A stretch of 64,000 nucleotides of DNA from Bacteroidales bacterium (lineage in GTDB: Bacteria; Bacteroidota; Bacteroidia; Bacteroidales; Paludibacteraceae): NCBI GenBank assembly GCA_015061145.1, contig SUXD01000002.1, positions 86,001-150,000 of the forward strand, written 5' to 3'. Of this stretch, positions 1-7,666 are shown piece after piece. The notes below the pieces were generated by a model, which worked only from the letters and a program-made list of their open reading frames with translations, was not told the origin of the DNA and ran no database searches. A program made the position numbers and the translations under genes. Position 1 is the stretch's first letter, and the number at the start of each line of letters is the position of its first letter.

Positions 1-2
1 CA

Positions 3-407
3 ATGGCGACCACAAAAATATACAAAGGAAAATCCACCTATTCTGGTGACATTCTTTATACGTGGGACGGCAAACACCTCTATAAAGGCAACAGCACCTA
101 CTCAGGCGACATCATTCTCACTTGGGACGGGAAATATTTGTACAATGGGAATTCCACCTATAGCGGGAATATACTAAACACCTGGAACGGGAAACACTTA
201 TTCAAAGGGAACTCCACCTACAGCGGCGACATCCTATTCACATGGGACGGAAAAAAGTTCTACCGCGGCAACAGCACCTACTCGGGCGACATTCTCTACA
301 CCTTTGACCTTGAATATCTGTACCGCGGCAACAGCAATTATTCCGGCAATATCATACTGACGGTCAGCGGCTCGTTGCCACCTGCTATTCTAACATTGAT
401 TTTTTAA
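3..407 (+). CDS. tandem 20-residue repeat protein, function unknown
   Basis: 134 residues, almost entirely six tandem copies of a 20-residue unit (60 bp in DNA). Each unit has the pattern G-(N/K)-S-T-Y-S-G-(D/N)-I-L-x-T-W-(D/N)-G-K-x-L-(Y/F). The fifth copy loses the WDGK part (TFDLEYL) and the sixth is cut short and followed by a hydrophobic tail, PPAILTLIF. Alternating short strands with glycine turns suggest a repetitive beta structure; that is inference. There is no signal peptide and no catalytic motif. The ATG is two bases from the window edge, so the gene could begin further upstream. It ends 4 nt before prfA and may be co-transcribed with it. Repeat-rich beta proteins of this look occur in gut bacteria, but I do not know a function. 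Confidence 0.6.
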   Translation: MATTKIYKGKSTYSGDILYTWDGKHLYKGNSTYSGDIILTWDGKYLYNGNSTYSGNILNTWNGKHLFKGNSTYSGDILFTWDGKKFYRGNSTYSGDILYTFDLEYLYRGNSNYSGNIILTVSGSLPPAILTLIF

Positions 408-411
408 TTCT

Positions 412-1521
412 ATGGCCGAAAACAATATATTACAAAAACTCGACGGACTTGTAGCGCGTTACGAAGAGGTATCTACACTCATCACCGACCCGAGTGTGAT
501 AGCCGACCAAAAACGCTATGTGAAACTGACCAAAGAATACAAGGAGCTCGGCGACCTGATGAAAGCCCGCAAGGAATACATGCAGTGCCTGAACAATCTG
601 GATGAAGCAAAACAAGTATTCTCTGCGGAATCCGACCCCGAAATGAAAGAAATGGCACGCGACGAAATTGCCTCGTGCGAAGAACGCATACCGCAACTGG
701 AAGAAGAAATTAAACTGCTGCTGATACCGGCCGACCCCGAAGACGGGAAAAACATCGTGATGGAGATACGTGGTGGCACCGGCGGTGACGAGGCCGCCAT
801 TTTTGCCGGCGACCTGTTCCGCATGTACAGCAAATACTGCGAACTGAAAGGTTGGAAAATCGCCATTTCAAGTTTCACCGAAGGCTCTTCGGGCGGATAT
901 AAGGAAATCATTTTCAATGTCACAGGCGAGAATGTATATGGCACCATGAAATACGAAAGCGGCGTACATCGCGTGCAGCGGGTGCCTGCCACCGAAACGC
1001 AAGGGCGTGTACACACTTCGGCTGCCACAGTGGCCGTATTGCCCGAAGCCGATGAGTTTGATGTGCAGATAAACGAAGGCGAAATAAAATGGGATACATT
1101 CCGAAGCAGCGGAGCCGGCGGACAAAATGTGAACAAAGTGGAATCGGGCGTCCGTCTGCGCTATATGTGGAAGAATCCGATTTCGGGAACTACCGAAGAA
1201 ATCCTGATAGAGTGCACAGAGACACGCGACCAACCGAAAAACAGAGAGCGAGCTTTGTCGCGCCTTCGCACTATGATATATGACCGCGAGCATCAGAAAT
1301 ATATCGACGACATTGCTGCACGCCGAAAAACAATGGTATCGACGGGCGACCGCTCGGCTAAGATACGCACCTACAACTATCCGCAAGGACGCATCACCGA
1401 CCATCGCATTGGTTACACCATATACAATCTGGCGGCTTTTATGGACGGAGACATACAGGATTGCATTGACCATTTGATAGTGGCCGAAAATGCTGAGCGA
1501 CTGAAAGAAAGTGAATTATAA
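412..1521 (+). CDS. prfA: peptide chain release factor 1
   Basis: Class I release factor that reads UAA and UAG in the ribosomal A site and triggers peptidyl-tRNA hydrolysis. 369 residues, normal length. Visible: N-terminal helical domain, the codon-recognition tripeptide PAT in RVPATETQGR, the catalytic GGQ in SGAGGQNVNK, and the RF1-typical GDRSAKIRTYNYPQGRITDHR near the C terminus, which separates it from RF2 (also in this window, 34457-35567). The start lies 4 nt after the preceding repeat gene. The stop codon (1519-1521) lies inside the left end of the inverted-repeat element around the next gene, so the element abuts prfA without disrupting it. Confidence 0.97.
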   Translation: MAENNILQKLDGLVARYEEVSTLITDPSVIADQKRYVKLTKEYKELGDLMKARKEYMQCLNNLDEAKQVFSAESDPEMKEMARDEIASCEERIPQLEEEIKLLLIPADPEDGKNIVMEIRGGTGGDEAAIFAGDLFRMYSKYCELKGWKIAISSFTEGSSGGYKEIIFNVTGENVYGTMKYESGVHRVQRVPATETQGRVHTSAATVAVLPEADEFDVQINEGEIKWDTFRSSGAGGQNVNKVESGVRLRYMWKNPISGTTEEILIECTETRDQPKNRERALSRLRTMIYDREHQKYIDDIAARRKTMVSTGDRSAKIRTYNYPQGRITDHRIGYTIYNLAAFMDGDIQDCIDHLIVAENAERLKESEL

Positions 1522-1561
1522 CAGTTACAAGTTACGAGTTACAAGTTACGAGTTACGAGTT
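1517..1561 (+). repeat. left terminal inverted repeat made of AGTTACR heptads
   Basis: Five consecutive 7-bp units AGTTAC(A/G) at 1523-1557, plus a broken sixth. The 45 bp from 1517 to 1561 match the reverse complement of 1991-2035 at 40 of 45 positions. The outer end includes the prfA stop codon. A 7-bp period cannot stay in a reading frame, so this is not a coding repeat. Confidence 0.9.
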
Positions 1562-1569
1562 TTAAGGAG

Positions 1570-1932
1570 ATGGAGATAAAGACACATAAGGATTTATTAG
1601 TATGGCAAAAAAGCATTGATTTAGTAATTGATGTTTATTTGGCAACTCAAAAATTTCCAAAAGACGAACTTTTTGCGCTTACTAATCAAATGAAAAGATG
1701 TGTAACGTCAATACCTGCAAATATTGCAGAAGGTGCAGGGAGAAGAAGTGAGAAAGAGTTCTCTCAATTTTTGCATGTATCTCTAGGCTCTGCAAGTGAA
1801 TTAGAAACATTTTTAATTATATCAAATCGCTTGAACTATTTAGATAATAACACTTACAATACATTAACCAATAAAACTTCAGAAATTATAAGAATGATTA
1901 GCGGATTACTGAAATCCGTAAAGGAGAAATAA
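1570..1932 (+). CDS. four-helix-bundle protein (S23/IVS-encoded/Avd-like family)
   Basis: 120 residues. Matches the small four-helix-bundle family known from proteins encoded in 23S rRNA intervening sequences, related in fold to the Avd accessory protein of diversity-generating retroelements. Hallmarks: an N-terminal (F/H)KDLLVWQKSIDLV helix, the central QMKRCVTSIPANIAEGAGRR segment (family pattern R-x2-x-SIPxNIAEG), then SEKEFSQFLHVSLGSASELET. The biochemical role of free-standing members is not established; nucleic-acid binding is usually assumed. AAGGAG sits directly against the ATG with no spacer, unusual in a lineage that rarely uses Shine-Dalgarno sites. Flanked on both sides by inverted arrays of the same 7-bp unit, and more AT-rich than prfA or pyrF, so probably mobile. 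No reverse transcriptase or rRNA is nearby. Confidence 0.88.
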   Translation: MEIKTHKDLLVWQKSIDLVIDVYLATQKFPKDELFALTNQMKRCVTSIPANIAEGAGRRSEKEFSQFLHVSLGSASELETFLIISNRLNYLDNNTYNTLTNKTSEIIRMISGLLKSVKEK

Positions 1933-1956
1933 AAAACTATACAAACGCTACGATTT

Positions 1957-2035
1957 ACTTGTAACTTGTAACTTGTAACTTGTAACTTGTAACTTGTAAC
2001 TCGTAACTCGTAACTCGTAACTCGCAACTGTAATA
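1957..2035 (+). repeat. right inverted heptad array (ACTYGTA)n
   Basis: Ten consecutive 7-bp units at 1957-2026: six ACTTGTA, three ACTCGTA and one ACTCGCA. These are the reverse complement of the units left of the four-helix gene. The outer 45 bp (1991-2035) form the terminal inverted repeat with 1517-1561. The array ends 5 bp from the 3' end of the minus-strand tRNA-Gly gene, a position often used by integrating elements. Confidence 0.9.
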
Positions 2036-2040
2036 CTGTG

Positions 2041-2113
2041 AGCGATAAACGGGACTCGAACCCGCGACCCTCAGCTTGGGAAGCTGATGCTCTACCAACT
2101 GAGCTATTATCGC
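2041..2113 (-). tRNA. tRNA-Gly (anticodon CCC)
   Basis: On the minus strand the sequence folds into a complete 73-nt cloverleaf. The acceptor stem GCGATAA pairs with TTATCGC and the discriminator base is U, as usual for glycine. D arm GCTC-AGTTGGTA-GAGC; anticodon stem TCAGC/GCTGA around the loop TTCCCAA, giving CCC; T arm with GGTTCGAACCC. No CCA is encoded. It decodes GGG. Confidence 0.95.
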
Positions 2114-2184
2114 GTAAATACATTGCAAAATTAGATATTTTTTAGAAAATTGTTCATTGAAAACTAAATAAAACAAATATAAAT

Positions 2185-3015
2185 ATGACTAGAGAAGAAT
2201 TATTTGCCAACATTCAACGCAAGCGCTCATTTTTATGTGTCGGACTTGACACTGATGTAAATAAAATTCCCGAACATCTGTTCGACGAATCAAACGACCC
2301 TATTTTTGAATTCAACAAAGCGATTATTGACGCCACAGCCGACTTGTGCGTGGCATACAAACCAAATCTAGCTTTTTACGAAAGCATCGGCATGGCAGGC
2401 ATGGACATACTGGAACGCACCATTGAATATATCCGTGGGAAATATCCCGACCAATTCATCATTGCCGACGCAAAACGAGGAGATATAGGGAACACCTCGA
2501 CCATGTATGCGCGCGCCTTCTTCGGCGACATGAATGTGGACAGCGTGACCGTAGCGCCATATATGGGCGAAGACAGCGTGAAACCGTTTCTCGGTTACGA
2601 AGGGAAATGGGTGACACTGCTGGCACTCACCTCAAACAAAGGCGCATTCGATTTTCAGTTTATGGAAGACGCCAACGGCGAACGCCTTTTTGAAAAAGTG
2701 CTGAAAAAATCGAAAGAATGGGGCGACGAAAACAATATGATGTATGTGGTAGGAGCCACTAAAGCCGAGATGCTTGCAGATATCCGAAAAATTGTTCCAA
2801 ATAATTTCTTGTTAGTTCCTGGCGTTGGTGCACAAGGGGGAAGCTTGAGCGAAGTGGCACACAACGGCATGAACGCACAATGCGGACTGCTTGTAAACTC
2901 TTCCAGAGCCATCATTTATGCCGACAGTACAACAGAATACGCAACAAAAGCCAGAGAAGCTGCACAAAAAGTGCAACAAGAGATGGACGAGCTGCTGAAA
3001 GAAAAAGGGCTGTAA
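2185..3015 (+). CDS. pyrF: orotidine 5'-phosphate decarboxylase
   Basis: Last step of de novo UMP synthesis, OMP to UMP plus CO2, cytosolic. 276 residues, the longer bacterial type. The catalytic Lys/Asp cluster is visible as [12 protein letters not shown] (about residues 93-104). The N terminus has the substrate-site [10 protein letters not shown], and the C-terminal phosphate-binding loop region is VPGVGAQGG followed by LVNSSRAI. First gene of a tight same-strand run (pyrF, tsaC, sugar transferase, CLC channel) with gaps of 2-6 nt, so probably one transcript. It also follows prfA, with the heptad element and tRNA between them. Confidence 0.96.
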   Translation: MTREELFANIQRKRSFLCVGLDTDVNKIPEHLFDESNDPIFEFNKAIIDATADLCVAYKPNLAFYESIGMAGMDILERTIEYIRGKYPDQFIIADAKRGDIGNTSTMYARAFFGDMNVDSVTVAPYMGEDSVKPFLGYEGKWVTLLALTSNKGAFDFQFMEDANGERLFEKVLKKSKEWGDENNMMYVVGATKAEMLADIRKIVPNNFLLVPGVGAQGGSLSEVAHNGMNAQCGLLVNSSRAIIYADSTTEYATKAREAAQKVQQEMDELLKEKGL

Positions 3016-3019
3016 GAAT

Positions 3020-3583
3020 ATGGAAGAAGAAGTAAAAAAAACGGTGGAAATTCTGCGGAAAGGCGGCGTTATCCTCTACCCCACCGACACTGTATGGGGA
3101 ATTGGGTGCGACGCCACCAATGAGGCTGCCGTGAAAAGGATTTACGAAATCAAGCGACGAGCTGACGAGAAATCGATGCTCGTCCTTGTTGACAATGCCG
3201 AACGCATCGGCGGATACGTAAAGGACGTACCGTCGCTGGCATACGATTTGGCAGAAATGAGCGAGAAACCGCTCACCATCATCTACCCTGGAGCCAAAAA
3301 CCTTGCGCAAAATCTTATTGCGCCCGATGGCAGCATCGGCATCCGCATCACGGGCGAAGCATTCTCGAAAGCGATCTGTTACCGATTGCAAAAACCGATT
3401 GTATCAACCTCGGCAAACATCAGCGGAGAACCGACAGCAGCCATTTTTCCCGACATCTCCGACGAGATAAAAAACGCTGTTGATTATATCGTGAGATACA
3501 GACAAAACGACAAAAAGAAAAGCGCTCCATCCAGTATCATAAAATTCAGTTCAGAAAATATCGTGGAAGTGATTAGAAAATAG
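3020..3583 (+). CDS. tsaC: L-threonylcarbamoyladenylate synthase (Sua5/YrdC family)
   Basis: Makes threonylcarbamoyl-AMP from threonine, bicarbonate and ATP for the t6A37 modification of ANN-decoding tRNAs. 187 residues, a YrdC-only protein without the C-terminal Sua5 domain. Motifs: GGVILYPTDTVWGIGCD near the N terminus, the KRRADEKSMLVLV strand, PLTIIYPG, GIRIT, and the STSANISGEP signature. Starts 4 nt after pyrF and ends 6 nt before the sugar transferase. The C-terminal lysine-rich stretch ending in IIKFSSENIVEVIRK is complete. Confidence 0.93.
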   Translation: MEEEVKKTVEILRKGGVILYPTDTVWGIGCDATNEAAVKRIYEIKRRADEKSMLVLVDNAERIGGYVKDVPSLAYDLAEMSEKPLTIIYPGAKNLAQNLIAPDGSIGIRITGEAFSKAICYRLQKPIVSTSANISGEPTAAIFPDISDEIKNAVDYIVRYRQNDKKKSAPSSIIKFSSENIVEVIRK

Positions 3584-3589
3584 CGGCAC

Positions 3590-4921
3590 ATGAAAACAAG
3601 AAATTGGCAACTCGCAAAATATATCATAGCAGACTGCATTTCGATGACGGTCGCTTTTGTGGCATGCCAAATCCCACTTGTCAATTGCCTGCTGATAGCC
3701 TGTTTTTGGATTAGCGTATATTGGATTTCGGGTTATTATAACGAAGTGATGCACCGCTCGCGCTTAACGGAACTTATAACCACCATTGTCAGCATTACAC
3801 TAGGATACATCGTTATTGCCGCTGTGCTTTTATATATGCAACAGCCGTCGCTGGCGTTATTACAACATTTGCTCCAATATTTTGCCACACACCTCATCGC
3901 TACCTATACGCTGCGTTTCTCCATCACCCAGGAAATGCGGAACAGAATGAAAAGCGGTGATTTCTTTTTTAAAGCAGTTGTAGTCGGTACAGGCCGTAAT
4001 GCGCTGAATCTAGTTGAAAATATCGGCGTGAGAACAATCGGGTACATTGATGCGAAAGAGCGCCACGAAACGGTTGTAGATCATGACATGATTTTAGGCA
4101 ACATAGAACACCTTGTCCCAATAGTAAAAGAGAACAAGGCGGATGAAATAATAATTGCAACCGAAGAGGCTGACAACCAACTGATTTTCAATATTCTTAA
4201 AGAGGCATACACACTTGAAGCGGAAGTGAAGGTAATCGAATCGCTGCGCATTCTGCCACATGTGAACATGCCTGTTGACAGCATTATGGGGAATCCCTTC
4301 ATTTCGCTTTCGAAAAACAAAATGCCACATTGGCAACAGAATGTAAAACGTATTTTTGACATTTGTTTTTCGCTTGTAGCGCTGACGGCAGCCGCTCCTC
4401 TGATGCTTTTTATCGCTCTGCTTATAAAAGCCACATCAAAGGGTCCGGTCTTCTATCTTCAGGAACGAATAGGGCATCACGGACATAAATTCAACATCAT
4501 CAAATTCCGTTCCATGCACACCGATGCAGAACAGAATGTTCCGTTGCTCTCGTCTGAAGACGACAAGCGCATCACTAAAGTCGGACGCACATTGCGGCGC
4601 TTCCGTCTGGATGAATTGCCGCAGTTTCTGAATGTATTGCGAGGCGATATGTCCATAGTCGGTTATCGACCGGAAAGAGCATATTTTGTTGATAAAATTT
4701 CAGAAAAATCGCCGGAATATCATCTTTTATTGCGAATTTTGCCAGGTATTACCTCGTGGGGAATGGTGAAATACGGATACGCCACTTCGGTGGAGAAAAT
4801 GGCTGAGCGACTGCAATATGACATTATGTATATAGAAAATTGCTCAATTTTGATTGATATTAAGATTTTGATTCATACCTTTATCATCATTTTCAGAGGC
4901 AGAGAAATAATTAAGCGATAA
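3590..4921 (+). CDS. polyprenyl-phosphate sugar-1-phosphate transferase (WcaJ-like)
   Basis: Inner-membrane enzyme moving a sugar-1-phosphate from a nucleotide sugar to undecaprenyl phosphate, the first step of a surface polysaccharide or glycan. 443 residues: about four N-terminal membrane spans (to about residue 110), a nucleotide-binding-like soluble region starting at FKAVVVGTGRNAL, then one more hydrophobic segment and the catalytic bacterial sugar transferase domain from about residue 250. Diagnostic motifs are KFRSM, the acidic LDELPQFLNVLRGDMS and VGYRPERAYF. No glycosyltransferases or flippase lie beside it, so it is probably an orphan initiating enzyme acting with a cluster elsewhere. 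The sugar cannot be read from sequence. Confidence 0.9.
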   Translation: MKTRNWQLAKYIIADCISMTVAFVACQIPLVNCLLIACFWISVYWISGYYNEVMHRSRLTELITTIVSITLGYIVIAAVLLYMQQPSLALLQHLLQYFATHLIATYTLRFSITQEMRNRMKSGDFFFKAVVVGTGRNALNLVENIGVRTIGYIDAKERHETVVDHDMILGNIEHLVPIVKENKADEIIIATEEADNQLIFNILKEAYTLEAEVKVIESLRILPHVNMPVDSIMGNPFISLSKNKMPHWQQNVKRIFDICFSLVALTAAAPLMLFIALLIKATSKGPVFYLQERIGHHGHKFNIIKFRSMHTDAEQNVPLLSSEDDKRITKVGRTLRRFRLDELPQFLNVLRGDMSIVGYRPERAYFVDKISEKSPEYHLLLRILPGITSWGMVKYGYATSVEKMAERLQYDIMYIENCSILIDIKILIHTFIIIFRGREIIKR

Positions 4922-4922
4922 A

Positions 4923-6689
4923 GTGAACATTATTGACAAAATAATCATTTGGCGCGAAAAGCACATCAAGGAAAAGACATTCGTTCTTATCCTTAGTCTT
5001 TTTGTGGGTTTTTTCACAGCCATCGCCGCTTTCATCCTTAAATCTCTCGTACACTTCATCCAAACTTTTCTCACGCAGAATTTCAACCTTGAAGGCGTAA
5101 ACTACCTGTATTTGGTTTATCCTATCATTGGCATTTTCTTCGCTTGGGCCTTTGTCTATTTTATTGTGAAAGACGACATCAGCCATGGAGTGACAAAAAT
5201 CCTATATTTCATCTCACAACGGCAAAGCCGCATCAAACGGCACAATGTATGGACATCGGTGGTGGCCAGTTCCATCACCATCGGATTCGGAGGTTCGGTA
5301 GGAGCCGAGGCGCCTATGGTGCTTACAGGCTCGGCCATTGGCTCAAATGTGGGCAGCATGTTCAAGATGAACCACAAGACATTGCAAACGCTCATTGGAT
5401 GCGGTGCAGCCGCAGCATTGGCCGCCATATTCAAAGCGCCCATCGCTGGTGTGCTTTTCACATTGGAAGTGCTGATGCTCGACTTGACGCTCTCCTCTGT
5501 CGTTCCGTTGCTGATATGCGCCGTCACAGCCACCTCAACCTCCTACATATTGTCCGGCTCGCAACCGGTGTTCGACTTTGTTGTGAACGAGCCTTTTTCC
5601 GTGTCACGCATTCCGTACATCGTGCTGCTCGGACTTTTTTGCGGTTTCGTGTCGCTCTATTTCACACGCGGCATGAACTGGATGGAGGACATTTTCCGAA
5701 AATTGGCTTCGCCATATAAGAAAATGGCATTCGGAGGCATAATCCTTAGTGTGCTGATTTTCCTTTTTCCCTCGCTCTACGGCGAAGGTTACGACACAAT
5801 TGAATATCTGCTCGGCAATCATCCGGAGAATGTGACAAACGGAAGTATTTTCCGCAATTTCGACCATGGATGGCTGCTCGTGGCGTACCTAGGGTTGGTG
5901 GTCATTTTCAAGATATTCGCCTCTTGTGCAACCAATGGCTCGGGAGGTACGGGAGGTATTTTCGCGCCGAGTCTGTTCATGGGATGCATTTCTGGATTCA
6001 TTCTGGCAAAATGCATAAACTTATCGGGAATAGCCGACATGCCCGAAGAAAACTTTGCCTTGGCCGGCATGGCTGGCGTGATGGCAGGCGTGATGCATTC
6101 TCCGCTGACAGCCATCTTCCTTATCGCCGAACTCACCGGCGGATACACACTGTTCATGACATTGATGATTACTGCCGTAATCTCTTACATCACTATACTG
6201 ATATTTGAGCCTTACAGCTTGTACGCCATGCGTCTGGCAAAGAAAGGCGAACTGATCACACATCACAAAGACAAAGCCGTGCTCACTATGCTCAAAATGG
6301 GCAATGTTATTGAGAAAGACTTTCAAACTGTAGCACCAGAACAATCGTTGGGCGAATTGGTAAAAATCATTTCTGCCTCGCACCGCAACCTGTTTCCTGT
6401 AGTGGACTACAACGGTAAGCTGATGGGTATTGTGCAACTCGACGACATCCGCAACATTATGTTTCGTCCGATGCTCTATTCACGATTCAAAGTGGAGCAA
6501 CTGATGACTGCTCCACCCGCCTTTGTAAACGAAGACGCCACCATGGAGAAAGTGATGGAACTCTTTGAAAGCACCAACGCATGGAACTTGCCCGTGATTG
6601 ACAAAGACGGGAAATATGTAGGGTTCGTATCAAAATCAAAAATCTTTAACTCTTACCGAAGTGTATTAGTACACTTTTCGGAAGAATAA
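4923..6689 (+). CDS. CLC-family chloride channel/antiporter with two CBS domains
   Basis: 588 residues. An integral-membrane CLC core of about 430 residues is followed by a pair of CBS domains (about residues 455-585) that in this family bind nucleotides and gate the pore. The start is a GTG 2 nt after the previous stop; it gives the normal N terminus. The gating-glutamate loop reads GGSVGAEAPMV (Glu about 129), and the second anion-site loop reads GSGGTGGIFAPSLFMG. The usual GSGIP selectivity loop is not recognisable; the equivalent place reads DDISHGVTKI. Whether it is a channel or a Cl-/H+ exchanger, and its true anion, cannot be decided here. Last gene of the pyrF run. Confidence 0.93.
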   Translation: MNIIDKIIIWREKHIKEKTFVLILSLFVGFFTAIAAFILKSLVHFIQTFLTQNFNLEGVNYLYLVYPIIGIFFAWAFVYFIVKDDISHGVTKILYFISQRQSRIKRHNVWTSVVASSITIGFGGSVGAEAPMVLTGSAIGSNVGSMFKMNHKTLQTLIGCGAAAALAAIFKAPIAGVLFTLEVLMLDLTLSSVVPLLICAVTATSTSYILSGSQPVFDFVVNEPFSVSRIPYIVLLGLFCGFVSLYFTRGMNWMEDIFRKLASPYKKMAFGGIILSVLIFLFPSLYGEGYDTIEYLLGNHPENVTNGSIFRNFDHGWLLVAYLGLVVIFKIFASCATNGSGGTGGIFAPSLFMGCISGFILAKCINLSGIADMPEENFALAGMAGVMAGVMHSPLTAIFLIAELTGGYTLFMTLMITAVISYITILIFEPYSLYAMRLAKKGELITHHKDKAVLTMLKMGNVIEKDFQTVAPEQSLGELVKIISASHRNLFPVVDYNGKLMGIVQLDDIRNIMFRPMLYSRFKVEQLMTAPPAFVNEDATMEKVMELFESTNAWNLPVIDKDGKYVGFVSKSKIFNSYRSVLVHFSEE

Positions 6690-6807
6690 GTACCGTGAAA
6701 TTATTATCTATTTGCATTATAAAAAATATAAAGATATTGCCTATGAAAAATTAGCGTAGATTTACGCACATCATGAAATATTGAAAAAAGCGTTAAAAGC
6801 TATTTAC

Positions 6808-6985
6808 TTGACATTTTGAAATCTGGACAATTTCAAACAATTGAACAAATCAAGGGAAATGCGATTTGACGCTCATGCAGTTTCTCTGCGTGGGCTTTTG
6901 TTCGTATAAATTTGATTTGTTCAAGGTTGTCCAGAACCTCAAAATGTCAAATGAAGCGAGAATACAAAGTGCCTGCGCTTTTTTT
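6808..6985 (+). ncRNA. candidate structured RNA or hairpin element
   Basis: Lies in a 359-bp gene-free gap (6690-7048). Outer arms 6808-6853 and 6912-6950 are imperfect inverted repeats sharing three exact blocks: a 12-mer TTGACATTTTGA, an 8-mer CTGGACAA and a 13-mer TTGAACAAATCAA. Inside the loop, GCTCATGCAG (6871-6880) and CTGCGTGGGC (6886-6895) pair over 10 bp around TTTCT, using two U-G wobbles that only work in plus-strand RNA. A short stem AAAGTG/CGCTTT (6966-6981) with a T run to 6985 resembles an intrinsic terminator. It could equally be a small MITE-like element. I see nothing else in 6690-6807. Confidence 0.45.
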
Positions 6986-7048
6986 ATGTGCGTAAAAAAC
7001 TCTCTAACTAAGGCACAAGATTTACAATGTTTACTAAAATTTAACTAT

Positions 7049-7603
7049 ATGAAAAAAACAAACTTTTTTATTCTTGTAACCTCATTTATGTTTTGTTCTT
7101 GCATAACAAAAACCCCTGTAGCTGATTTAAATATGGTTTCAACCAGAAATATTAACAGCAACACAGAATACGAACTGCTATCTTCCTATCAAGGCAGTAC
7201 AAAGAAAGAAGTTAAATCGACTTTCAAAGAAGCAAAGAAAAACAAAAAACAAATGCCAAAAGGAAGTAAAAAAGAAAAAATTGTGTGGAATATTGAAGAT
7301 GCAATTAACCGCACTATCAAAACTGTTCCTGGAGGAGAATACATGATGAATTGTAAAATTTATCTTGTAAAAAAAGGTGTAAAAAGACTTTTTGCATGCG
7401 AAGGAGATGTCTGGGGAGTAAAGACTGGAGAATTTCACGGATGGAAACAAGGAGACAAACTGACCTACAAAAAATTCGGAAAATATTTATATGGTGAATT
7501 TGTAGGACATAAAGACTTTATGAACTGTCTTATTAAAAACACAGATGGGAAAATCATCGAAGTTAAATATACTGACATCGTTAAAACAGAAGAAAGCAAA
7601 TGA
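7049..7603 (+). CDS. small predicted lipoprotein, unknown function
   Basis: 184 residues from ATG 7049. The frame is open back to 6866, but those codons cross the hairpin element and do not look coding, while 7049 begins a clear lipoprotein signal: MKKTNFFILVTSFMFCSC, with lipidation expected at one of the closely spaced cysteines. The mature part is lysine-rich (KEAKKNKKQMPKGSKKEK, then a basic C-terminal half with YLVKKGVKRLF) and probably sits in the envelope. I do not recognise the family. Single gene with its own bidirectional terminator and AT-rich sequence compared with its neighbours. Confidence 0.7.
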   Translation: MKKTNFFILVTSFMFCSCITKTPVADLNMVSTRNINSNTEYELLSSYQGSTKKEVKSTFKEAKKNKKQMPKGSKKEKIVWNIEDAINRTIKTVPGGEYMMNCKIYLVKKGVKRLFACEGDVWGVKTGEFHGWKQGDKLTYKKFGKYLYGEFVGHKDFMNCLIKNTDGKIIEVKYTDIVKTEESK

Positions 7604-7611
7604 CAAAAACA

Positions 7612-7644
7612 ATAAAAGATAACGGGATACCCGTTATCTTTTAT
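7612..7644. terminator. bidirectional intrinsic terminator
   Basis: A perfect 15-bp stem, 7612-7626 with 7630-7644, around a 3-nt loop ATA, with AT-rich flanks on both sides. It separates the plus-strand lipoprotein from the convergent minus-strand barrel gene and can serve both. Confidence 0.88.
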
Positions 7645-7666
7645 CCAATGTTACTACTATTATTGT

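Noticed and set aside
1957..2026. Heptad array as a CRISPR
   Set aside because: Units are 7 bp with no spacers and no cas genes; it is a short tandem repeat.
6866..7048. N-terminal extension of the small lipoprotein
   Set aside because: It would run through the hairpin element and hide the lipoprotein signal that begins at 7049.
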